DNA of 64,000 bases from contig NZ_QGTM01000001.1 of NCBI RefSeq assembly GCF_003182195.1, positions 310,001 through 374,000 on the forward strand. Direction: 5' to 3'. The position numbers and the translations under genes are program-made. Shown here one piece after another: positions 1 through 13,859 of this stretch (its first letter is position 1; each line of letters starts with the position of its first letter). Under the pieces are notes generated by a model that was given only the letters and a program-made list of their open reading frames with translations, was not told the origin of the DNA and did not search any database. This stretch comes from Halomonas sp. A11-A (GTDB lineage: Bacteria > Pseudomonadota > Gammaproteobacteria > Pseudomonadales > Halomonadaceae).

Positions 1-217
1 GATCCTCGGGAATCAGCGGCGTGGTGGAATTGATGAAGTCCTGCAGGTCGGAGCGCAGCTTGTCGAGGTTGGCCCCGCAGGCACGCAGCACATCGGCCGC
101 CGAGGCGTTGTCCAGCAGCGCCAGCAGCAGGTGCTCCACGGTCATGAACTCGTGCCGCTTGGAACGCGCTACGGTAAAGGCCGTGTTCAGGGTCAGTTCA
201 AGTTCTTTGCTCAGCAT
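1..217 (-). CDS. clpA: ATP-dependent Clp protease ATP-binding subunit ClpA (5' end only)
   Basis: Only the first 72 codons lie in the window, read leftward from an ATG at 217; the rest runs off the left edge. The translation begins MLSKELELTLNTAF and continues with the EHLLLALLDN segment of the Clp N-domain, the double four-helix module that binds ClpS and substrates. ClpA is the AAA+ unfoldase that feeds substrates to ClpP. clpS lies just upstream on the same strand, the usual clpS-clpA order, with a gap of about 144 bp. The AAA modules cannot be seen, so the call rests on the N-domain and the neighbour. Confidence 0.93.
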   Translation of the reverse strand, partial: MLSKELELTLNTAFTVARSKRHEFMTVEHLLLALLDNASAADVLRACGANLDKLRSDLQDFINSTTPLIPED

Positions 218-361
218 GGCAGTCCCCTTCTTGCCGCCCAGGGCATTGCGTCGGATCTTTCGTCATCCGGCATCATCAACATCGGGCACAAACGCCGCCG
301 TTGCAAGCCTTGCTGCCAACGGCGGGCGGTGACCACCCGTCGCGACCATGTCCGGGGGGAG

Positions 362-685
362 TCAGTCCGCCGCCTCGATGTCCGAGAGCAGCGGATGTTG
401 GCACTCTCTAGCGTATTGATTGACCTGATGGCTTTTGGTTTCCGCGATATCGCGGGTGAAGATGCCGCAGGTCGCCTTGCCCTGCGTATGCACCGCCAGC
501 ATCACCTGCACCGCGGTCTCGCTGTCCATATGAAAGAAGGTCTGCAGCACCTCCACCACGAACTCCATGGGGGTGAAGTCGTCGTTGTGCAATACCACCT
601 TGTACATCGGCGGACGCGCCAGCGCAGGCTCGGCGCTCTGCACCGCCAGGTCGCCCTCCTCGTCGGTCCCCGGAGGGCGGGTCAT
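362..685 (-). CDS. clpS: ATP-dependent Clp protease adaptor ClpS
   Basis: 107-aa adaptor that hands N-degron substrates to ClpA. The family core is clear: [20 protein letters not shown], then the LAVHTQGKA helix and the C-terminal [14 protein letters not shown] and HPLL segments. The D-D and M-E-F residues of the N-degron pocket are present. The frame stays open to an ATG at 712, but the start at 685 ([12 protein letters not shown]) gives the usual length of about 106 aa; the extra nine residues (MWQRQIWCS) look like leader sequence. It precedes clpA on the same strand. Confidence 0.93.
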   Translation of the reverse strand: MTRPPGTDEEGDLAVQSAEPALARPPMYKVVLHNDDFTPMEFVVEVLQTFFHMDSETAVQVMLAVHTQGKATCGIFTRDIAETKSHQVNQYARECQHPLLSDIEAAD

Positions 686-827
686 GCTGCACCATATCTG
701 TCGTTGCCACATAGCGGGAGACTACTCGTTTCACGGGCCGGCTAGCGGGCAGGTCAGGACGTTTAGACGTCGCCCGGCCGGCGGGGTTCATCTTGCGCTT
801 CAACGCAGCGCCAGGCCTCAACGCAAC

Positions 828-856
828 GGCCCCTGCCCGTCACCCAGGCAGGGGCC
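828..856. terminator. Hairpin downstream of icd, candidate terminator
   Basis: Perfect 10-bp inverted repeat, GGCCCCTGCC (828-837) and GGCAGGGGCC (847-856), with a 9-nt loop. It sits between the icd stop codon (932) and clpS. No clear T-run follows in the leftward direction, so intrinsic termination is plausible rather than shown. I see nothing else in the 686-931 gap. Confidence 0.5.
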
Positions 857-931
857 GATGCACGCGCGGCTGCCGGCGCTACGGCCTTCTCGGCATCAAC
901 GGCGCCGAGAGGCCGCTCAGCCCTTGACCGC

Positions 932-3367
<2,436 letters not shown>

Positions 3368-3449
3368 GCCTGCCCGAGCCGGCGCATGAGTAATAAGGCT
3401 GACGCGCCGCCCCCTGCCATCCTGCCCCGCTTGCCGGTAAGCTTGTCCC

Positions 3450-4088
3450 ATGAGCACCCTCTATCTACTGCACAAGCCCTACCGCATGCTGTCCCAGTTC
3501 ACCGACCGGGCCGGCGTGGACGGCGAGCGTCGCGCGACGCTTGCCGACGTCATCGGCGTGCCCGGCATCTACCCGGCCGGGCGCCTCGATCACGACTCCG
3601 AGGGGCTACTGCTGCTCTCCGACGACGGCGAGCTGATCCACCGCATCAGCCACCCGCGCCACAAGCAGCCCAAGACCTACCGGGTCCAGGTGGAGGGCGA
3701 GCCCGATGACGCCGCCCTGCAGGCGCTGCGCCAGGGCGTCGCGCTCGGTGACGGCATGACGAAGCCGGCCAAGGTGCGCCGCCTGGAGGTGAGCGGCCTG
3801 CCGGAACGCGACCCGCCGCTGGACCCCAGGCGCCACCCGGTGACCACCTGGCTGGAGATCACCATCAGCGAGGGGCGCAATCGCCAGGTCCGACGGATGA
3901 CCGCCCACGTCGGCCACCCCACCCTGCGCCTGGTGCGCGTGGCCATTGGCCCCTGGCGCCTCGACGGCCTGGCCCCCGGGGAGTGGCGCCGCGAGACCCT
4001 GCATGCTCCGGCCCCATCGCCTCGCGGCAGGCCGGGTCAGGGCCGCGCCCCGCGCCGCCAGCCCGCCACGCGAGGCGGTAGACGATGA
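3450..4088 (+). CDS. rluE: 23S rRNA pseudouridine(2457) synthase RluE
   Basis: 212-aa RsuA-family pseudouridine synthase. It has the catalytic signature GRLDHDSEGLLLL with the active-site aspartate at about residue 47, and the later GRNRQVRRM motif. It lacks the N-terminal S4 domain of RsuA/RluB/RluF and is close to E. coli RluE in length, so RluE is the best call; U2457 of 23S rRNA is the family target. The C-terminus is a low-complexity Arg/Pro-rich tail. It overlaps the next gene (nudJ, start 4085) by 4 nt (ATGA), indicating translational coupling. Confidence 0.88.
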   Translation: MSTLYLLHKPYRMLSQFTDRAGVDGERRATLADVIGVPGIYPAGRLDHDSEGLLLLSDDGELIHRISHPRHKQPKTYRVQVEGEPDDAALQALRQGVALGDGMTKPAKVRRLEVSGLPERDPPLDPRRHPVTTWLEITISEGRNRQVRRMTAHVGHPTLRLVRVAIGPWRLDGLAPGEWRRETLHAPAPSPRGRPGQGRAPRRQPATRGGRR

Positions 4089-4534
4089 GCCGCTGGCAGC
4101 CCTATGTGACCGTGGCCTGCGTGGTGGAGCGCGCCGGCGCCTTCCTGATGGTGGAGGAGGAGCGCGGCGGGCCCACCACCCTCTTCAATCAGCCCGCCGG
4201 CCACCTGGAGCCGGATGAGAAGATCCTCGACGCCGCCCTGCGCGAGGTGGCCGAGGAGACCGCCTGGCGGGTCGGCCTCAGCGACTACCTGGGGATGTAC
4301 GTCTACCGGGCGCCGGATGGCAAGACCTTCCACAGCCACGCCTTCTTCGGCATGGCGCTGGCCCACCTGGGCAGCGAGCTGGACCCGGCGATCCGGGCCG
4401 TGCACTGGCTCACCCTCGAGGAGGTCGAGGCCCTGGATCGCGAGGGTCGCCTGAGAAGTCCGCTGGTGCTGCGCCGCATCCGCGATGCCCAGGCCGGGCG
4501 CTTCTACCCCATGGACGTCATCCACGAACGCTGA
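4085..4534 (+). CDS. nudJ: Nudix hydrolase, NudJ-type (phosphatase NudJ)
   Basis: 149-aa Nudix protein. The box reads GHLEPDEKILDAALREVAEE (residues about 39-58) and fits GX5EX7REUXEEXGU except at the penultimate Gly, which is Thr-Ala here. Downstream lie the SHAFFGMAL and HWLTLEEVEAL strands typical of NudJ, which acts on nucleoside di/triphosphates and thiamine precursors. It is coupled to rluE by a 4-nt overlap and followed by mnmA, matching the nudJ-mnmA-hflD-purB order of E. coli. Confidence 0.88.
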   Translation: MSRWQPYVTVACVVERAGAFLMVEEERGGPTTLFNQPAGHLEPDEKILDAALREVAEETAWRVGLSDYLGMYVYRAPDGKTFHSHAFFGMALAHLGSELDPAIRAVHWLTLEEVEALDREGRLRSPLVLRRIRDAQAGRFYPMDVIHER

Positions 4535-4606
4535 GTGCGCCGCGCCCGGCGCTCAGATCATGTATAATCCTGCCCCATTTATCTCACACCGATTCCGAGG
4601 GCGCCC

Positions 4607-5715
4607 ATGACCGCCACCCCAGGCAAGGTGATCGTCGGCATGTCCGGCGGCGTCGACTCCTCCGTCTCTGCCCTGCTGCTGCTTGAGCAGGGCTATCAGG
4701 TCGAAGGCCTGTTCATGAAGAACTGGGACGAGGACGACGGCACCGAATACTGCACCGCCAAGGCCGACCTGGCCGACGCCGAGGCCGTCTGTGACAGGCT
4801 CGGCATCCAGCTGCACACCGCCAACTTCGCCGCCGAGTACTGGGACAACGTCTTCGAGCACTTCCTGGCCGAGTACCAGGCCGGGCGAACGCCGAATCCG
4901 GACATCCTCTGCAACCGCGAGATCAAGTTCAAGGTGTTCCTGGAGTATGCCGAGATGCTCGGTGCCGAGAAGATCGCCACCGGCCACTATGTGCGGGGCG
5001 GCATCCGCGACGGCCGCCCGCGGCTGCTCAAGGGGTGTGATGCCAACAAGGACCAGAGCTACTTCCTGCACGCCGTGCCCGAGGCCGCCATCGCCCGTAC
5101 CCTCTTCCCGGTGGGCGAGCTGGAGAAACCCGAGGTGCGCGCCATCGCCGAGCGCCACGATCTGGTGACCGCCAGGAAGAAGGATTCGACCGGTATCTGC
5201 TTCATCGGCGAGCGGCGCTTCCGCGACTTCCTGCAGCAGTACCTGCCGGCCCAGCCCGGGGTGATCGAGACCCCCGAGGGCGAGGCGATCGGCGAGCACA
5301 TGGGGCTGATGTACTACACCCTGGGCCAGCGCCAGGGCCTGGGCATCGGCGGGCTCGCCAACCACCCGGAGGCCCCCTGGTACGTGGCCGCCAAGGACCT
5401 CGACCGCAACGTGCTGATCGCCGTGCAGGGCAAGCACCACCCGCTGCTCTACACCGACAGCCTGGCCACCGAGGCCATGGAGTGGGTGGCCGGCGAGGCG
5501 CCGATGGCCGAGGGGCGGCTCACCGCCAAGACCCGCTACCGCCAGGCCGATGTGCCCTGTGTCTTCCGCTCCCGGCCGGATGGCGGCGTGGAGGTGCGCT
5601 TCGACGACCCCCAACGCGCCGTCACCCCCGGCCAGTCCCTGGTGCTCTACGACGGCGAGATCTGCCTGGGCGGCGGGGTGATCCGCGACACCTGGAACGC
5701 CGAGGAGCCTGCCCC

Positions 5716-5719
<4 letters not shown>
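4607..5719 (+). CDS. mnmA: tRNA-specific 2-thiouridylase MnmA
   Basis: 370-aa enzyme that thiolates U34 of tRNA-Lys, -Glu and -Gln. The PP-loop GMSGGVDSS is at residues 11-19. The two catalytic cysteines are in [10 protein letters not shown] (C102) and [10 protein letters not shown] (C198). Length matches the family. A TATAAT hexamer lies at 4563-4568, 39 nt before the start, without an obvious -35, so a local promoter is possible. Its stop overlaps the hflD start (ATGA), implying co-translation. Confidence 0.97.
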
Positions 5720-8968
<3,249 letters not shown>

Positions 8969-9010
8969 CGGCCTGCCACCGGATCAGCCCCGAGCAAGGG
9001 AAAGGATGAC

Positions 9011-9448
9011 ATGCAAGAAGCCAAACTGGAGATTCGCGAGGGGAGCTGGGAGGCGCTGGGCGCCGAGGCCACCGAGATCCGCCGGATGGTCTTCATCGAG
9101 GAGCAGCGCGTCCCCCTCGAGGAGGAGTGGGACGGCCGCGATCCCGAGTGCCGCCACTTCCTCGCCCTGCTGGAGGGGCTCCCGGTGGGCACCGCCCGCC
9201 TGCTGCCCGACGCCCATATCGGCCGGGTCGCGGTGCTCGCCAGGGCCCGCGGCTCAGGGATCGGCGCGGCGCTGATGGCGGCGGCCATCGAGGCCGCCCG
9301 CCGCGACGGCCACCCCGCCGTGGAGCTCGCCGCCCAGACCCACGCCCTCGCCTTCTACGCGCGCCTGGGCTTCACGCCCTTCGGTGACGAATTCCTCGAC
9401 GCCGGTATCCTGCACCGCAATATGCGCCTTCCGCTGGCCGATTCCTGA
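9011..9448 (+). CDS. GNAT family N-acetyltransferase
   Basis: 145-aa GNAT protein related to the YjcF/ElaA type. The acetyl-CoA motif A is visible as IGRVAVLARARGSGIGAALM (residues about 70-89), followed by motif B with AFYARLGF. The N-terminal RRMVFIEEQRVPLEEEWDG is typical of this subgroup. The substrate is unknown. An AAAGGA ribosome-binding site lies about 5 nt before the ATG, and the gene follows roxA by 42 bp, so it is probably the last gene of the run. Confidence 0.85.
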   Translation: MQEAKLEIREGSWEALGAEATEIRRMVFIEEQRVPLEEEWDGRDPECRHFLALLEGLPVGTARLLPDAHIGRVAVLARARGSGIGAALMAAAIEAARRDGHPAVELAAQTHALAFYARLGFTPFGDEFLDAGILHRNMRLPLADS

Positions 9449-9478
9449 GCCGGCTAACCACCTTTCAAACGAAAATTG

Positions 9479-9515
9479 ACTACACGAGCGGGGCCGTTTC
9501 GGCCCTGCTTGTAGT
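9479..9515. repeat. Imperfect inverted repeat upstream of aceA
   Basis: Left arm ACTACACGAGCGGGGCC pairs with right arm GGCCCTGCTTGTAGT around a short GTTTC loop. There is no T-run after it. It could end the roxA/GNAT transcript, but its right arm is also the first half of the 17-nt element described for the aceA promoter, so a regulatory role is equally possible. Confidence 0.55.
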
Positions 9516-9578
9516 CGAGTTACAACGCCTTCTTCCCCAAAGAGCCCATTGTTGAAGCCCATGGCCATGGGCCATAGT
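9510..9578 (+). promoter_or_regulatory. aceA promoter P1 with upstream dyad element
   Basis: TGTAGTCGAGTTACAAC (9510-9526) is followed after 22 nt by a -35-like TTGTTG (9549-9554), an 18-nt spacer and CATAGT (9573-9578). The spacer contains a perfect 16-nt palindrome, GCCCATGGCCATGGGC (9557-9572). The upstream element has the T-N11-A form of LysR-type sites and is centred near -67. The same layout recurs at 13415-13482. Function is inferred from layout only. Confidence 0.5.
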
Positions 9579-9608
9579 GCTTGCCATGGCGGACGACGAA
9601 ACAACTGT

Positions 9609-9639
9609 TTGACACCGGCCCCACAAGCGCCTTCATACA
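9609..9639 (+). promoter_or_regulatory. Second promoter candidate for aceA (P2)
   Basis: A perfect -35 TTGACA (9609-9614) is followed after 19 nt by CATACA (9634-9639). The spacing is long, so this is a weak prediction. The rest of the 9449-9781 gap shows no gene. Confidence 0.35.
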
Positions 9640-9781
9640 TTCGTTTCAAATTCGCCCGGGTTCGACCAAGGCCGCAGAGACAAGCCGGCGGCGATGAACG
9701 AACCTGACCCTACTTCGCAGGTGCAGCATAAGCGACACCGGCAAGCCAACGACCAGACCAGGACCAGGAGAGGATGACACC

Positions 9782-11377
9782 ATGTCATACCAGGACGATA
9801 TCAAGGCGCTGTCCCAGCTGCGTGAAGCCATGCAAGGCAAGTGGGCGAACATCAGCCCCGAGAACGCCGCCCGCATGCGTGCCCAGAACCGCTTCAAGAC
9901 TGGCCTGGACATCGCCAAGTACACCGCCAAGATCATGCGGGAAGACATGGCAGCCTACGACGCCGACACCGCTCAGTACACCCAGTCCCTGGGCTGCTGG
10001 CACGGCTTCATCGGCCAGCAGAAGCTGATCTCCATCAAGAAGCACTTCGGCACCACCAAACGTCGCTACCTCTACCTCTCCGGCTGGATGGTCGCCGCCC
10101 TGCGCTCCGAGTTCGGCCCGCTGCCCGACCAGTCCATGCACGAGAAGACCGCCGTCCCCGACCTGATCGGCGAGCTCTACACCTTCCTGCGCCAGGCCGA
10201 CGCCTGGGAACTGAACCACCTGTTCCGCGCCCTGGAAGAGGCCAAGCAGGCCGGCGACAGCGCCAAGGCCGCCGAGCTGGTGAAGCAGATCGACAACCAC
10301 GAGACCCACGTGGTGCCGATCATCGCCGACATCGATGCCGGTTTCGGCAACGCCGAGGCCACCTACCTGCTGGCCAAGAAGATGATCGAGGCGGGTGCCT
10401 GCTGCATCCAGATCGAGAACCAGGTCTCCGACGAGAAGCAGTGCGGCCACCAGGACGGCAAGGTCACCGTGCCCCACGAGGACTTCCTGGCCAAGATCAA
10501 CGCCGTGCGCTACGCCTTCCTGGAGCTGGGCGTTGACGATGGCGTCATCGTCGCTCGTACCGACTCCCTGGGCGCCGGCCTGACCCAGAAGATCGCCGTG
10601 ACCAAGGAGCCCGGTGACCTGGGCGACCAGTACAACAGCTTCCTGGACGGCGACGAGATCACCTCGGCCTCCGATATCGACAACGGCGACGTGGTCATCA
10701 AGCAGAACGGCAAGCTGGTCAAGGTCAAGCGTCTGGCCTCCGGCCTCTACCAGTTCAAGCCGGGCACCGGCGAGGACCGGGTGGTGCTGGACTGCATCAC
10801 CAGCCTGCAGAACGGCGCCGACCTGATCTGGATCGAGACCGAGAAGCCCCACATCGGCCAGATCGCCGGCATGGTCAACCGCATCCGCCAGGTGGTGCCG
10901 GACGCCAAGCTGGTCTACAACAACTCGCCCTCCTTCAACTGGACCCTCAACTTCCGCCAGCAGGTGTTCGACGCCTGGGAGAAGGAAGGCAAGGATGTCT
11001 CCGCCTATGACCGCGCCAAGCTGATGAGCCCGGAGTACGACGCCACCGAGCTGGCCCAGCTGGCCGACGAGTGGACCCGCAACTTCCAGCGCGACTCCTC
11101 TCGCGAGGCGGGCATCTTCCACCACCTGATCACCCTGCCGACCTACCACACGGCGGCTCTCTCCACCGACAACCTGGCCAAGGGCTACTTCGGCGACGAG
11201 GGCATGCTGGCCTACGTGGAGGGCGTGCAGCGCCGCGAGATCCGTCAGGGTATCGCCACCGTCAAGCACCAGGACATGGCCGGCTCCAACATCGGAGACG
11301 ACCACAAGGAGTTCTTCCACGGCGAGGCCGCACTGAAGGCCGGTGGCAAGGACAACACCATGAACCAGTTCGGCTGA
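9782..11377 (+). CDS. aceA: Isocitrate lyase AceA (large form)
   Basis: 531-aa isocitrate lyase, the first step of the glyoxylate shunt (isocitrate to glyoxylate and succinate). The length and the QYTQSLGCWHGFIGQQKL segment match the large class found in Pseudomonas rather than the roughly 434-aa E. coli enzyme. The catalytic motif reads KQCGHQDGK with cysteine at about residue 221. A GAGAGG-like ribosome-binding site precedes the ATG. It has its own regulated-looking promoter region and a strong terminator, so it is probably monocistronic. No malate synthase gene is visible nearby. Confidence 0.96.
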   Translation: MSYQDDIKALSQLREAMQGKWANISPENAARMRAQNRFKTGLDIAKYTAKIMREDMAAYDADTAQYTQSLGCWHGFIGQQKLISIKKHFGTTKRRYLYLSGWMVAALRSEFGPLPDQSMHEKTAVPDLIGELYTFLRQADAWELNHLFRALEEAKQAGDSAKAAELVKQIDNHETHVVPIIADIDAGFGNAEATYLLAKKMIEAGACCIQIENQVSDEKQCGHQDGKVTVPHEDFLAKINAVRYAFLELGVDDGVIVARTDSLGAGLTQKIAVTKEPGDLGDQYNSFLDGDEITSASDIDNGDVVIKQNGKLVKVKRLASGLYQFKPGTGEDRVVLDCITSLQNGADLIWIETEKPHIGQIAGMVNRIRQVVPDAKLVYNNSPSFNWTLNFRQQVFDAWEKEGKDVSAYDRAKLMSPEYDATELAQLADEWTRNFQRDSSREAGIFHHLITLPTYHTAALSTDNLAKGYFGDEGMLAYVEGVQRREIRQGIATVKHQDMAGSNIGDDHKEFFHGEAALKAGGKDNTMNQFG

Positions 11378-11421
11378 TACCGGATCGGTTGATCATGGCA
11401 CTGCGGTAAAACTGGAACTTG

Positions 11422-11448
11422 GGGGAGGCAGCTGCCTCCCCTTTTTTT
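11422..11448 (+). terminator. Rho-independent terminator of aceA
   Basis: The 20-nt palindrome GGGGAGGCAGCTGCCTCCCC (11422-11441) is followed directly by seven T residues. It lies 45 nt after the aceA stop codon. Confidence 0.9.
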
Positions 11449-11487
11449 GTGCCTGCTCGCCAGGCTTTCGCCGCCGTCGCTAGCGCA

Positions 11488-11523
11488 AACAGAAGGGGCA
11501 GCCCCCAGGCTGCCCCTTCTGTT
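11488..11523 (-). terminator. Hairpin terminator of the FKBP-type isomerase gene
   Basis: Perfect 14-bp stem, AACAGAAGGGGCAG (11488-11501) and CTGCCCCTTCTGTT (11510-11523), with an 8-nt loop. It lies just past the stop codon of the leftward isomerase gene; read leftward, the stem ends in TGTT followed by TGCG, a short U-rich tail. Confidence 0.7.
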
Positions 11524-11560
11524 ACGTGCGGCGAGCGCCGCGTCGGCTGTCGGACACCGC

Positions 11561-12043
11561 TCAGTGCTGGTGACCGCCCTCGCCGTGCACGTGGCCGTGC
11601 TCGATCTCTTCCTGGCTGGCCTCACGCACCGAGGCGATCTCGACGGCGAAGTTCAGGGTCTGGCCGGCCAGCGGGTGGTTGCCGTCGACAGTGACGGTGT
11701 CACCCTCGACCTTGGTCACGGTGACCATCAGCGGGCCGCCCTGAGTCTGGGCCTGGAACTGCATGCCCGGCTCGATGCCCTCGACGCCCTGGAAGGCATC
11801 GCGGGGCACTTCCTGCACCAGCTGCTCCTGCTTCTCGCCATAGCCTTCGGCCGGTGATACCACGGCGTTGAGGGAGTCTCCCGCCTGGCGGCCTTCCAGT
11901 TCCTTCTCGAGGCCCGGAATGATGTTGCCGGCGCCATGGAGGTAGGTCAGCGGCTCGCGGCCTTCCGAACTGTCCAGCACCTCACCTGAGTCGTTGGTCA
12001 GGGTGTAGTGGAACGCGACAACGGAGTTCTGCGCAATCTGCAT
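11561..12043 (-). CDS. FKBP-type peptidyl-prolyl isomerase, SlyD-like
   Basis: 160-aa SlyD-type prolyl isomerase. The FKBP half-domain reads VVAFHYTLTNDSGEVLDSS with YLHGAGNIIPGLEKELEG, followed by the inserted IF chaperone domain (VVSPAEGYGEKQEQLVQEVP). The C-terminus is short and histidine-rich (EHGHVHGEGGHQH), suggesting nickel or other metal binding as in SlyD, though with far fewer histidines than E. coli SlyD. The start at 12043 is chosen over upstream in-frame ATGs because an AAAGG ribosome-binding site precedes it and it matches the family N-terminus. Confidence 0.9.
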   Translation of the reverse strand: MQIAQNSVVAFHYTLTNDSGEVLDSSEGREPLTYLHGAGNIIPGLEKELEGRQAGDSLNAVVSPAEGYGEKQEQLVQEVPRDAFQGVEGIEPGMQFQAQTQGGPLMVTVTKVEGDTVTVDGNHPLAGQTLNFAVEIASVREASQEEIEHGHVHGEGGHQH

Positions 12044-12301
12044 TAATGAACCTTTCGGTGAGTGCATGTCCCGGCATGGTAACGCGGCGCGGGGGTGGCT
12101 GTCAGGGGCATGGCGGATTTTCAGGATCGCAAACGGCATCCTGAAAGGCGTTCACGCACCCGGCCGGCAGCCGTCAGCCGCCGGTAAATGGCATGCCCTC
12201 AGGGTTGACCTATGGACGGTTGCGCCCGAGTGCGGCCGCGGCTAACCTAGCTCGCACCTTTTTGATGACCCGCCTTTCACCCCTTGTCTGGAGATCTGCC
12301 C

Positions 12302-12583
12302 ATGATCCAAGTAGTGCTCTGGCTGATCGCTTTCGCAGCGATTCTCTTCCTCACCTTCAAGCGCTGGGACAGCGTGAGTCCGGCGCTGGACCGCGTGCTG
12401 CCCTCGCTGCTCAAGAGCCGCGGCGACAATCGCACCCTCTGGGGGCTTTCGCTTGCCATCCTGGGGGCCACCGTCCTGGTGCGTCCGGTGGACATCCTGC
12501 TGACCGTGGTGCTGGCCGTGATCATCGGCCTCGTCGGCTGGAAGCTTGCTAGCTGGGCGATGAACAAGGTCGACCTGCACTGA
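12302..12583 (+). CDS. Small membrane protein of unknown function
   Basis: 93-aa protein with an N-terminal hydrophobic helix (VVLWLIAFAAILFLTF, residues about 3-18) and a C-terminal hydrophobic stretch (DILLTVVLAVIIGLVGWKLA), joined by a polar basic loop. I do not recognise a family. The ATG at 12302 has a GGAG 8 nt upstream and is preferred over an in-frame TTG at 12284. It stands alone, with the isomerase gene divergent to its left and a strong hairpin to its right. Confidence 0.7.
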   Translation: MIQVVLWLIAFAAILFLTFKRWDSVSPALDRVLPSLLKSRGDNRTLWGLSLAILGATVLVRPVDILLTVVLAVIIGLVGWKLASWAMNKVDLH

Positions 12584-12625
12584 GCCAGCAGCGCTGCCGG
12601 AGTGGCAGCGCTTGATCGCCGAATG

Positions 12626-12664
12626 GCAGAAGGCCCGCGGATCTCTCCGCGGGCCTTCTGCTTT
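12626..12664. terminator. Strong hairpin between convergent genes
   Basis: Perfect 15-bp stem, GCAGAAGGCCCGCGG (12626-12640) and CCGCGGGCCTTCTGC (12647-12661), loop ATCTCT, then TTTC. It lies between the rightward small membrane protein gene and the leftward SlyB-like gene and can serve both. Confidence 0.85.
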
Positions 12665-12722
12665 CAGCGCTGCGCTATGCCCGGCCCCGGTTAACCCGTA
12701 ACCGGGCCAGGCGTCGCGGCGC

Positions 12723-13190
12723 TCAGTAGGGAGCCACGGTCATGTTGGCACCGCTGCCGATCAGGCGCACGCGCTGGCCGGTCTGGAAACGCTGGTCGGC
12801 CTTCTGGACGATCACCACGCGCTGGCCGTCATCGCGACGGATCTCCATCTCCAGGGCGTTGACGCGGTTGGTGGCCTCCTCGATGCGCGAGCCAGCCACG
12901 GCGCCACCGATCACACCGGCGGCAGTCGCCAGGTCGCGACCGCTGCCGCCACCTACCTGGCGGCCCAGCAGGCCACCGACCACGGCACCACCGCCGGTGC
13001 CGACGATGCCCCCGGCGCGGCTGTCGGCCTGGATCTGCACCTGGCGCACGGCCTCGATGGTGCCGAAGGTCACGGTCTGGGCGGTGCCGGCCTGGCTGCC
13101 ACGGTAGACGTTGCCGCCCATCGTCGAGGTATTGGCGCAGCCAGCCAGGGTCAGGGCACCGATGGCAAGGATGGGAAGAAGTCGCTTCAT
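12723..13190 (-). CDS. slyB: SlyB-like glycine-zipper outer membrane lipoprotein
   Basis: 155-aa lipoprotein. The signal peptide ends in the lipobox LAGC (Cys18). A glycine-zipper region follows (GGIVGTGGGAVVGGLLGRQVG through GVIGGAVAGSRIEE, residues about 60-105), then a beta-rich domain with DGQRVVIVQ and the GQRVRLIG segment. This matches the SlyB/Pal-like 17-kDa lipoprotein family, whose members support envelope integrity; SlyB is PhoPQ-controlled in enterics, but no PhoP box was identified here. Transcribed alone, leftward. Confidence 0.87.
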   Translation of the reverse strand: MKRLLPILAIGALTLAGCANTSTMGGNVYRGSQAGTAQTVTFGTIEAVRQVQIQADSRAGGIVGTGGGAVVGGLLGRQVGGGSGRDLATAAGVIGGAVAGSRIEEATNRVNALEMEIRRDDGQRVVIVQKADQRFQTGQRVRLIGSGANMTVAPY

Positions 13191-13383
13191 GAAAAACCTC
13201 CTGAAGAAAGGCTGCCGGTCCCCGTCATGTGGGAGCAGGCTCCGGGACGTCCGGAGAGGAATGGCCAGATTAGTGAACAGTGTTTGCTAACGGGATTCTA
13301 TGCCAGTCTGTAACGCTTTGACCAGCGCAGGCTATCTATGTGCGGCTCATTCTAGCCCGAAATCGCTCAAGGAATGTGAAAGT

Positions 13384-13409
13384 CCCCTGCCCGGCCTCCC
13401 GGGCGGGGC
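13384..13409. repeat. GC-rich inverted repeat upstream of the 74-aa gene promoter
   Basis: CCCCTGCCCGG (13384-13394) pairs with CCGGGCGGGG (13400-13409). The gene to its left is transcribed away from it, so it is not a terminator for that gene. A comparable GC-rich inverted repeat precedes the matching element at aceA. Confidence 0.5.
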
Positions 13410-13414
13410 GGCCA

Positions 13415-13482
13415 TGTAGTCGAGCTACAACCGGGGGTTCACCCAATGATGCATTGCGGCAAAAAAGGGCCTGGACCATAGT
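13415..13482 (+). promoter_or_regulatory. Promoter and dyad element of the 74-aa gene, matching aceA P1
   Basis: TGTAGTCGAGCTACAAC (13415-13431), one base different from the aceA copy, is followed after the same 22 nt by TTGCGG (13454-13459), a 17-nt spacer and CATAGT (13477-13482), then G as at aceA. The dyad is centred near -66, a usual position for a LysR-type activator site. Apart from the inverted repeat, I see nothing else in the 13191-13573 gap. Confidence 0.5.
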
Positions 13483-13573
13483 GACATCATGGATCAGGAG
13501 GGTGTGCCGCCATCCCGACTCCCCGCAGACAGCATTGACCAGCGCCGTGATGACCTGACACGAGGAAGACACC

Positions 13574-13798
13574 ATGAACGCCACCGAACTGAGCGAACAG
13601 GCCGAGCGTATCGCCGACAGCTTCAGCAAGCAGGACCTGGCCAGGCTGGTGGTTGCCCTGAAGGGCGACCGACAGTCCCTCCAGCACGCTCTCGAAGTGG
13701 TCGACACCCTCGACTCCCGCCTGAGCTGCACCCTGGAAGAGGCCTGGGCCGAAGTCCGCGCCGGCGAGAACCGCGAGGAGACCGCCCACGAGGAGTGA
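13574..13798 (+). CDS. Hypothetical 74-aa acidic helical protein
   Basis: 74-aa, strongly acidic, probably all-helical protein (MNATELSEQAERIADSFSKQ at the start, EEAWAEVRAGENREETAHEE at the end). No signal peptide, membrane segment or known motif. Evidence that it is real: a GAGGAAG ribosome-binding site 5 nt before the ATG, a plausible promoter, and a strong terminator 37 nt past the stop. Its promoter shares an element and spacing with aceA, which suggests co-expression with the glyoxylate shunt. Function unknown. Confidence 0.75.
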   Translation: MNATELSEQAERIADSFSKQDLARLVVALKGDRQSLQHALEVVDTLDSRLSCTLEEAWAEVRAGENREETAHEE

Positions 13799-13835
13799 CA
13801 AGGCGTCACCCATCAGGCCGCTCCCCTCTCTTCGC

Positions 13836-13859
13836 CCCCTGCCATCGGCAGGGGTTTTT
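13836..13859 (+). terminator. Rho-independent terminator of the 74-aa gene
   Basis: Perfect 8-bp stem, CCCCTGCC (13836-13843) and GGCAGGGG (13847-13854), triloop ATC, then TTTTT. It reaches to the stop codon of the convergent MFS gene. Confidence 0.9.
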
